Shown piece by piece: positions 20,853-26,304 of a stretch of DNA of 26,304 bases; position 1 is the first letter of the stretch; the number at the start of each line of letters is the position of its first letter. The translations under genes and the position numbers were made by a program. The notes beneath the pieces are model-generated. The model did not search any database and was not told the origin of the DNA. It saw only the letters and a list, made by a program, of their open reading frames with translations. The stretch comes from a virus: the IMG/VR virus record IMGVR_UViG_3300025133_000528, positions 1 to 26,304 of that record; one strand, written 5' to 3'.

Positions 20853-22683
20853 TGATTGGTTAACAGAAGAATTATTGGAAGTGCTGTTGGAATCAGCAGG
20901 AGCCTCCACAACGATTATTCAGACCCCGGCTGTAGGTGGTTCTACTTTTGGAGCCGCTTCTCCTTACCTCGATAGCGATATCACCGAGCCAGACTTGCTT
21001 CCCGAGGATGAAGAAGGGGCAGGAAAAAACGTCGACATGACCAAAGCCGAAGAATTTGTTTTGGTATTACCCAAGTATGTTCCAACGGAGGCATGGGGAG
21101 ATCCGAACTCACTCGAACGGAAGCAGGTCCAAGAAATTTTTAACACTATTGGCGGCGCCGCAACCATTGACGCCAAATTAGACTTCATCACTAATACCAT
21201 TAATAACCCCACCGGCAAGATCACTGGTGTCCGAAGAATTCTTGGGACCATCATTCTCTTGGAATCCTTTGCCGCAGTAATCAGAAGCTTCAACGAGGCT
21301 TCAGCCGGATTTGTTTTCGAAGGCTTCTTAGCAGCCCTCCTTAGAGGGTCACAAAAATCAGAACGTTCAGAGAAGGGGAACCTTCCCATTGAGGATTTGA
21401 TAGCCTTCAGCGAACTGCCTGGCCATCAGGGAACGCCCGTTAGTTTGAAATTGCTCAGCAACAAGACCAATGTTGAGGGCAGCTATACTAACCTCGTCGA
21501 CGCCCTGTTTGTTGATTATGCAAAAGAAGGTATGTTGTATATTGTCGCCAGAAAAGACGGCCAACAAATCGCGCTGGAACAGTTCCACTTGGATAGAAAC
21601 AATTTCCTTAACGCCATCGCTCGCCTTCCCAATGGCGAATTAAAAGAAGGTGCCGAAAAATTACTTGCAACAGATAAGTTGAGTGCAGCACAGGTTGCTC
21701 AAGCATTCAACAAACTCCCGTCTAACGCAAAGGGTTACAAAGCCAGATACAAACTCCTTCAACAGACAAGGGGTTATAGTCGCAGAAGCGCAGCTGCCTC
21801 ACAAACAACAGACGCCGGCGAAGAAGGCGAAACAAAAATAAACTGGGATGATGCCAATGTCGCCTTCCGCAACCCATCTAGGTGGGGCGATGAAAAGTTT
21901 GAAAAATTCTTTAATGAAGTAGAGCCTCTACCCGATGACCTCAAGCATGTATGGAACACAAGCAAGGAGCAAATGGATGCTACGTTCTTACAGGTCGTGA
22001 GAAAGCTTGGCAAAGTTTTGAGAGGCAAAGATGATACTAAGGAACCCACTGCTCTGATGGATCTTGTTACTCGGGAAATTCCCAAGTGGCTCGAAGCTGG
22101 TGCAGGCAAGATAAAACACCCAGAGTCTTACATGGGTGGAAAAACAAGGGTTGATTATTTATCCAAAGTAGACGGCGGCGAAGACAAGATCATGAAACTG
22201 CGGGACGCCCATAAAGTAGGTGCTATTGTAAGGTTGTTTGTCAAGGCTATTGCCAAAGCCGAGGGCGACATCGCCGAATCTCGACGCCTAGCAGGCCCCT
22301 ACACAGTGGAAGAGAACAAGGTAGCATGGCAAAAAATGGCTGAAGAAAGAGGCTTGCTCTGCGAAGCTGCCGGAGGCCACGGAACTCAATGGACCATCTC
22401 ACCCACTCAGCTAGATCAGATTCAGGGAATTGACTACAAGGTGTTGGGAACCCTGCCATACTCTTCCGATGCTGCAGCTAAAACCGCAGAGCAGTATATG
22501 GATGTTCTTTATGATGATTTGTATTTGTTCTTCAAGAGCGCACAGGACATGTCCGAGAATGCTAACGGATACTTCTTTACCAAAGAGCGAGGCTCCGGTA
22601 TCAGCAAGGGCAGGCAGGCCATCAAAGATGCAACTCAAGCAGAAGCTGAGCTTACTACGCAGGTAGACAAAGAAGATAAATAA
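20836..22683 (+). CDS. Large conserved phage protein with possible PD-(D/E)XK nuclease-like core
   Basis: 615 residues, overlapping the endolysin gene by 17 bp. An N-terminal helix and acidic linker (about 45-70) precede a folded region. Residues 159-208 suggest a PD-(D/E)XK core: FVFEGFLAALL (E162), LPIEDLIAF (D187) and PVSLKLLS (S203-L-K205), the acidic-acidic-(S/E)xK order of that fold, followed by GSYTNLVDALFVDY (216-229). The remainder is mixed alpha/beta, with KYKLLQQTRGYSRRSA and an acidic C-terminus. T4-like marine phages carry similar large structural-type proteins, from memory. Candidate roles are virion protein, nuclease or both. Function unproven. Its position after the lysis genes and before GroEL favours a late virion role. 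Confidence 0.65.
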   Translation: MTKSYDDWLTEELLEVLLESAGASTTIIQTPAVGGSTFGAASPYLDSDITEPDLLPEDEEGAGKNVDMTKAEEFVLVLPKYVPTEAWGDPNSLERKQVQEIFNTIGGAATIDAKLDFITNTINNPTGKITGVRRILGTIILLESFAAVIRSFNEASAGFVFEGFLAALLRGSQKSERSEKGNLPIEDLIAFSELPGHQGTPVSLKLLSNKTNVEGSYTNLVDALFVDYAKEGMLYIVARKDGQQIALEQFHLDRNNFLNAIARLPNGELKEGAEKLLATDKLSAAQVAQAFNKLPSNAKGYKARYKLLQQTRGYSRRSAAASQTTDAGEEGETKINWDDANVAFRNPSRWGDEKFEKFFNEVEPLPDDLKHVWNTSKEQMDATFLQVVRKLGKVLRGKDDTKEPTALMDLVTREIPKWLEAGAGKIKHPESYMGGKTRVDYLSKVDGGEDKIMKLRDAHKVGAIVRLFVKAIAKAEGDIAESRRLAGPYTVEENKVAWQKMAEERGLLCEAAGGHGTQWTISPTQLDQIQGIDYKVLGTLPYSSDAAAKTAEQYMDVLYDDLYLFFKSAQDMSENANGYFFTKERGSGISKGRQAIKDATQAEAELTTQVDKEDK

Positions 22684-22692
22684 ACAAAACAC

Positions 22693-22725
22693 TTTACAAA
22701 TTCCAGATAGTGGTTATAATATAAT
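22693..22725 (+). promoter_or_regulatory. Promoter(s) for the GroEL gene
   Basis: TTTACA (22693-22698), 16-bp spacer, TATAAT (22715-22720). A second TATAAT overlaps at 22720-22725, giving a 21-bp spacing that is too long, so the first is preferred. It lies 10 bases after the preceding stop and about 40 bases before the GroEL ATG. Confidence 0.75.
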
Positions 22726-22757
22726 AGTACCTAGTAAAACCTCGAAAGGCAATTTCA

Positions 22758-24329
22758 ATGAAGAAATATAATAACGGTAATGATCTTAGTGAAAAGATTC
22801 TTGCAGGCGTGAACAAGCTTGCAGACAATGTGGCATCCACAATGGGGCCAGGAGGAAGAAACGTAATCCTCCACCAGAAGGGCGGCAACCCCATCATCAC
22901 AAAAGACGGCGTAACTGTCGCCAAGTTTGTGGAGTTCGAAGATCCCTTTGAAAATGCTGCAGCACAAATTATTAAGCAAGCATCTGAGAAGACCAACACT
23001 GTTGCCGGCGACGGTACAACAACCGCCACAGTACTTGCTCGCGCAATCTTAACGAGCGCACAGAAATATCTCAAGGCAGGTTCTAACCCTGTGGAGCTTA
23101 AACGAGGTATCGACACAGCTGTTGACGTAGTAGTTGACGCAGTATCAGAACAAGCAAGGCCAATCTCCAGCGAGGAAGACATTGCAAACATCGCAACTAT
23201 CTCTGCAAACGGAGATACCAGTATTGGCGACTTAGTTGCCAAGGCTGTTGATTTGGTTGGTAAAGACGGCGCCATTACCATACAAGATGCTCGCTCTCAT
23301 GAGACATCACTGGATGTTGTCGAGGGTTTCCGATTCGACAGTGGCATCTGCGCCACGGCTTTTATCAACGATGAACGACGCGGAGTGTGCAAGCACGAGG
23401 ATGCACTGATTCTCGTTACCGACTCAGCCATCGAAACCGTGGAAGAAATTTTTCCAGTCTTAGAACTCGCCGCGAGAGAGAGTAGGCCCCTCATCATCGT
23501 TGCCGAGAACGTTGAAGGCCAAGCCCTCGCTGCACTAATCATGAACTCCGTAAGGGGAACTATGAAAGTGTCTGCAATCAAGGCACCGCGCTACGGGGAA
23601 GAGAGAAGAAATATTCTTAAAGACTTGGCCACATCAGTTGGAGCTACATATGTATCCCGCGAAAGCGGCATGCAGCTTTGCGAAACTAGGCTAGAACATC
23701 TCGGCCGAGCAAAGACTGTCGAAGCAAGCAAACATAACACCACCATCGTCGGCGGCTTTGGCGCACAAGACGAGATCGACAAGCGTATTGAAACACTGAA
23801 AGCGGAAATGTCTCAGACCGATGCCCTACATGAGTGTGAGAAGATTCAAGAGCGCATCACTAGGCTGTCTAGCGGCATCGCAATTATCCACGTCGGCGGC
23901 GCCACAGAGGTTGAGATGATCGAGAAACGCCACAGAGTCGAAGACGCACTCTCGGCCGTTGACTCAGCACAAGTTCAGGGCATCGTCGCCGGCGGAGGTA
24001 CAGCCTTGGTTCGCGCAACAAAATCCCTCAAGGGAATCAAGCTTCAGAGCGAAGACCAGATGCTTGGTGTTGAGATCATCAAGAGGGCAATTGAAGAACC
24101 ACTGCGACAAATGGTGACGAATGCAGGTCAATCGGCAGATGTCGTGATTGAGAAAGTTAAGTCTTTCACGTCCTCCACAAAGGGTTACAACGTGGCCACT
24201 TCAAAGTATGAAGACCTTATTTCCACCGGCGTACTTGATCCAGCCAAGGTAACAAAGACGGCACTAAGAAACGCTGCCTCTGCTTCTTCTGTTTTGCTCA
24301 CCGCAGACTTCGCAATTATTGAAAGTTAG
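22758..24329 (+). CDS. groEL: GroEL chaperonin (phage-encoded)
   Basis: 523 residues, GAAAGG 8 bases upstream. Double-ring ATP-driven protein-folding chamber. Signatures: TMGPGGRNVI (28-37), KDGVTVAK with catalytic D50, GDGTTTATVLA (84-94), RPLIIVAENVEGQALAAL in the apical region, KAPRYGEERRNILKD, ATEVEMIEKRHRVEDAL containing the hydrolysis Asp (E. coli D398), and VAGGGTALV. All three ATPase domains are present, so it is probably active. It lacks the C-terminal GGM tail and is shorter than E. coli GroEL (548). The N-terminus is unlike the usual AAKDVKFG. Partner GroES-like gene at 9061. Own promoter and a monocistronic look. Confidence 0.95.
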   Translation: MKKYNNGNDLSEKILAGVNKLADNVASTMGPGGRNVILHQKGGNPIITKDGVTVAKFVEFEDPFENAAAQIIKQASEKTNTVAGDGTTTATVLARAILTSAQKYLKAGSNPVELKRGIDTAVDVVVDAVSEQARPISSEEDIANIATISANGDTSIGDLVAKAVDLVGKDGAITIQDARSHETSLDVVEGFRFDSGICATAFINDERRGVCKHEDALILVTDSAIETVEEIFPVLELAARESRPLIIVAENVEGQALAALIMNSVRGTMKVSAIKAPRYGEERRNILKDLATSVGATYVSRESGMQLCETRLEHLGRAKTVEASKHNTTIVGGFGAQDEIDKRIETLKAEMSQTDALHECEKIQERITRLSSGIAIIHVGGATEVEMIEKRHRVEDALSAVDSAQVQGIVAGGGTALVRATKSLKGIKLQSEDQMLGVEIIKRAIEEPLRQMVTNAGQSADVVIEKVKSFTSSTKGYNVATSKYEDLISTGVLDPAKVTKTALRNAASASSVLLTADFAIIES

Positions 24330-24344
24330 TACTTGTAGTTACTA

Positions 24345-24362
24345 CTTATTCTTGTGAATAAG
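24345..24362 (+). promoter_or_regulatory. Hairpin overlapping the next ribosome site
   Basis: CTTATTC (24345-24351) pairs with GAATAAG (24356-24362), 7 bp with a 4-nt loop. Its right arm covers the first three bases of AAGGAG (24360-24365), so it could limit translation of the 24373 gene. GTAGTTACTAC immediately upstream (24335-24345) is a separate palindrome. No T-tract follows, so it is not a terminator. Confidence 0.45.
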
Positions 24363-24372
24363 GAGATAAATT

Positions 24373-24657
24373 ATGGAAGATAATCAGATTCAAATATTAG
24401 TGACGGAAGTTAAAGCAAGCTTTGATGTATTGTCTATAAAGATGGATGATATAAAGGAAAAGCAAGAAGAGATGACTTCCATAATTAACCGTGTAGAGAA
24501 GTCATTATACGAACCGGACGCTGGACTGTATGCTCGGGTGCGAGACTTAGAGCAGTGGAAGAGAAACCAGTCAAAGATGATGGCTATGGTCGGAACTGCA
24601 ACCCTAACTATGGTTATCTATTTTATAAAGACAGCAGTTGAATTCATAATACAGTAG
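24373..24657 (+). CDS. Coiled-coil protein with C-terminal membrane helix (holin-like)
   Basis: 94 residues. A heptad-like coil (IQILVTEVKASFDVLSIKMDDIKEKQEEMTSIINRVEKSL), then EPDAGLYARVRDLEQWKRNQSKMM and a hydrophobic helix (about 68-92: MAMVGTATLTMVIYFIKTAVEFII). The EPDxGLYxRVRDLEQWK plus C-terminal membrane helix layout resembles XhlA/holin-associated proteins of phages. A lysis or membrane-tether role is plausible; not proven. Follows GroEL by 43 bases. Confidence 0.65.
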   Translation: MEDNQIQILVTEVKASFDVLSIKMDDIKEKQEEMTSIINRVEKSLYEPDAGLYARVRDLEQWKRNQSKMMAMVGTATLTMVIYFIKTAVEFIIQ

Positions 24658-24668
24658 AGAGGCTTGAT

Positions 24669-25046
24669 ATGTCTGATAAGTTAATTCCCCAAAGAGTTTA
24701 TATTAAATACAGTGTTGATTTCAAGGAGGTTCCAGACCGAGTATCCATCATGCTCAACGAACTATCCAACAACCTTACCTCCTTGAGTGGCTATTTCCAA
24801 GCCGCCGCCTTGGATGCACCCACTAAACCAGCGATTGTGATGAATAATCTGGCGGAATATAATAGCTTGGTGCAAAAGATATTAATTAGGATAGGAGATA
24901 CCCACGAGATACTGGCGAATTATATGGAGATCCTTCAAGCAGCTGCCAAGATAGACGCTGAACACAGGAGGCAAGCACAGGAGCAAGAACAAGAAGACAC
25001 ACTCAAGGTGGTAAAGAGAGTTACCACCGTTGTGAAAGGTATCTAA
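24669..25046 (+). CDS. Helical hypothetical protein
   Basis: 125 residues, GAGAGG 5-8 bases upstream. A strand (RVYIKYSVDFKEVPDRVS), then long helices (LNELSNNLTSLSGYFQAAAL, LVQKILIRIGDTHEILANYMEIL) and a Gln/Glu-rich tail (HRRQAQEQEQEDTLKVVKRVTTV). Membrane-free. Ends one base before the next gene. No family recognised. Confidence 0.75.
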   Translation: MSDKLIPQRVYIKYSVDFKEVPDRVSIMLNELSNNLTSLSGYFQAAALDAPTKPAIVMNNLAEYNSLVQKILIRIGDTHEILANYMEILQAAAKIDAEHRRQAQEQEQEDTLKVVKRVTTVVKGI

Positions 25047-25047
25047 T

Positions 25048-25491
25048 ATGATAGAGTGTTCACTCCGCCCAATCCCTAAGAGTTCCTTTAAAAATTCACC
25101 AGAAGAACCCACCAAACACGGCCGATATTCATCATCCGTTTTCCACATCAGCGGCTACGGTGATAGCAAGTGGGTGGTGGGATGTTATCTGGACGTGGAT
25201 TTTGATAACCACCTTAAAGAGATGACGGAACAACAGTTCATAGATTCATGCGTTGCATTTTTGAATGAGCCGCCAAAGCGACAAAAGTTCCAGCGACAAA
25301 AAAAGAAGTCCCTCTATGGAAAGCTTGGTGTTCACGCTTACAAATTAAAAGAGCGCAATGGCCACCGTTTTGTCGAATTGCTGCTAATTACTGATGATCC
25401 TAAGAATGATAATTTCTGGGGCGAAGGTGTTAGCTATGCAGGGAAGCCAACTAGAAGAAGATCTTCAAAAGATCAAAACATTTCTCTCTGA
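25048..25491 (+). CDS. Basic conserved phage protein, function unknown
   Basis: 147 residues, AAAGG 7-8 bases upstream. Alternating beta segments (VFHISGYGDSKWVVGCYLDVDF, RFVELLLITDDPKN) and a Lys/Arg-rich centre (PPKRQKFQRQKKKSLYGK). The beta-rich frame with a basic face suggests nucleic-acid contact. It overlaps the following HExxH gene by 56 bp in another frame. Confidence 0.7.
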   Translation: MIECSLRPIPKSSFKNSPEEPTKHGRYSSSVFHISGYGDSKWVVGCYLDVDFDNHLKEMTEQQFIDSCVAFLNEPPKRQKFQRQKKKSLYGKLGVHAYKLKERNGHRFVELLLITDDPKNDNFWGEGVSYAGKPTRRRSSKDQNISL

Positions 25492-25792
25492 TAATGGGAT
25501 TAAGCTCCTGTTCTCATCTGACGCCGAAAACTACATTGACCACCACACCTCCGAAATTGTCATCGGTTGCCGCCAAACCCCCAAACATGTTGTTTACACA
25601 ATCCTTCACGAAATAGGTCATTACTTCTTGGACATCCACTTTGATAGTGAAACCAAATCATCCATTGTTATCGAGGAGGTCCTTGCCTGGGATCGCGGGT
25701 ACGACATTGGACAGACTTTGCAGATTAATATTGACGATGAAGATTGGAAAGAAATTATGGAAGACTGCATCCGCCAGTATATAGAACAATAA
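25436..25792 (+). CDS. HExxH zinc-metallopeptidase-like protein
   Basis: 118 residues from ATG 25436 (AAGGTG 6 bases upstream; the longer frame from 25394 lacks a ribosome site). HEIGHYFL carries the HExxH zinc and catalytic motif, about residue 63. About 20 residues later IEEVLAWDRGYDIG gives a glutamate placed as the third ligand of gluzincin/ImmA-like or small phage metallopeptidases. Before it, SEIVIGCRQTPKHVVYTIL supplies the strand and helix. No signal peptide, so it acts in the cytoplasm. A regulator cleaver (ImmA/IrrE-like) or a processing protease are options; substrate unknown. Confidence 0.75.
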   Translation: MQGSQLEEDLQKIKTFLSDNGIKLLFSSDAENYIDHHTSEIVIGCRQTPKHVVYTILHEIGHYFLDIHFDSETKSSIVIEEVLAWDRGYDIGQTLQINIDDEDWKEIMEDCIRQYIEQ

Positions 25793-25831
25793 AATTCCAT
25801 TACCCTTCTCCTCCACTACTTATAATAAGGT

Positions 25832-26017
25832 ATGGAAAACAAACTATATATAAAGGTTAAGTGCTCTATCTGCCGAGGGCAGAAACCATTTTCCTGCATG
25901 TATTGTGACGCCATCGGGGAGAGTTATATCGAAGCCTCTGATAGGACCATCATAAGAGTCGTCAAGGCCATTATCCCCTCCGAGATACTAGAAAAACTCA
26001 TGGACGAAGGAGAATAG
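25832..26017 (+). CDS. Small CxxC zinc-finger protein
   Basis: 61 residues. CSICRG (CxxC) and CMYCDAIG (CxxC) 9 residues apart resemble one half of a DnaJ-type zinc module. The rest is a short helix pair (IIRVVKAIIPSEILEKLMDEGE). The only ribosome-like site (AAGG) sits 1 base before ATG 25832, and TATAAT at 25821-25826 lacks a -35, so a near-leaderless start is possible. Function unknown; start less certain than most. Confidence 0.6.
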   Translation: MENKLYIKVKCSICRGQKPFSCMYCDAIGESYIEASDRTIIRVVKAIIPSEILEKLMDEGE

Positions 26018-26021
26018 CAGC

Positions 26022-26304
26022 ATGTTTGACGACAAAGAAGAGGAAGGAAGATTGATGGACGAGGCCTACACGGTATATTCAGAACTACTGGCTCGCGCCA
26101 TAAGATCTGGTGCTATGGAGGACCCCATAAAAATGGTAGGGCTATTCTTGGGCCTCAACATCGCCGAGAACATTATGTACCAAAAGCTTCTCGACAGTGG
26201 TTGTACGATTGGAGATATCGAGGAATCAAAGAAGAAAGTGACCACCGTTAGTCAGAGAATTATAGCTCAAGTAAAGGGAAAATTGGTCCTTCCTGACTCC
26301 GAAG
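26022..26304 (+). CDS. Partial gene, hypothetical protein (runs off window)
   Basis: GAAGGAGA (26006-26013) is 8 bases before ATG 26022. 94 codons remain open to the window edge. The visible part is helical and acidic, with AYTVYSELLARAI, MVGLFLGLNIAENIM and KKVTTVSQRIIAQVKGKL. No family recognised. Confidence 0.75.
   Translation, partial: MFDDKEEEGRLMDEAYTVYSELLARAIRSGAMEDPIKMVGLFLGLNIAENIMYQKLLDSGCTIGDIEESKKKVTTVSQRIIAQVKGKLVLPDSE

Noticed and set aside
24835-24863. TTGTGA-17-TATAAT inside the 24669 gene as promoter
   Set aside because: The -35 matches only four of six bases, no extended -10, and it is intragenic in AT-rich coding sequence; too weak to list.

Overview
The window looks like part of a large, strictly lytic tailed-phage genome of T4-like (myovirus) ancestry, probably infecting a Gram-negative and possibly marine bacterium. 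All genes lie on the + strand, tightly packed with ATGA or 10-70 bp overlaps, and there are no insertion sequences, integrases or CRISPR arrays. The host is not named by the sequence. The clue to it is the set of near-perfect sigma70-type promoters (TTGACA/TTTACA, 16-17 bp, TATAAT), which implies that the host's housekeeping RNA polymerase reads these genes.

Layout. (1) 1-5434, recombination/replication module: a possible tubulin/FtsZ-like protein, a gp32-type zinc-binding ssDNA-binding protein, a strong terminator, tRNA-Gly(GCC), a UvsX/RecA recombinase, a RNase H/FEN-type 5' nuclease and a DnaB/gp41-type helicase. (2) 5471-9333: a B12-dependent class II ribonucleotide reductase, a DOT1-like SAM methyltransferase, two small proteins and a GroES-like co-chaperonin. 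(3) 9421-11597: a compact block of overlapping genes, including a Rossmann-like protein, a nucleotidyltransferase-fold protein and a small secreted protein. (4) 11649-18726: a bacterial-type DNA polymerase III alpha subunit in place of the T4 family B polymerase, then dUTPase, a Dam-like adenine methyltransferase, a zinc-ribbon protein, a GMP-reductase-like enzyme, a possible ribbon-helix-helix protein and a Cys-rich protein with a sigma region 4 helix-turn-helix. (5) 18829-26304: a very acidic repeat protein, a membrane protein, an Amidase_2 endolysin, a 615-residue probable virion protein with a possible nuclease core, a full GroEL, a coiled-coil/membrane (holin-like) protein, an HExxH protein and small proteins, the last running off the window.

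How it fits together. Recombinase, SSB, helicase, flap nuclease and PolIII alpha form a chimeric replisome: T4-like accessory factors with a bacterial C-family polymerase. RNR, dUTPase and the GMPR-like enzyme tune nucleotide pools. GroES and GroEL, encoded about 13 kb apart, could form a phage-owned folding machine for capsid or polymerase proteins. The sigma4-like protein sits just before the step from nucleotide metabolism to lysis/virion genes and is a candidate regulator of that step.

The most unusual non-coding element is at 19542-19589. A 13-bp terminator hairpin has a sigma70 promoter -10 box in its loop, so one 48-bp element could stop one transcription unit and start the next. There is no gene-free stretch over 300 bases; the longest, 8621-8803, holds a promoter and a probable 30-codon gene. 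All functions are read from motifs by eye; no database search or folding calculation was run.
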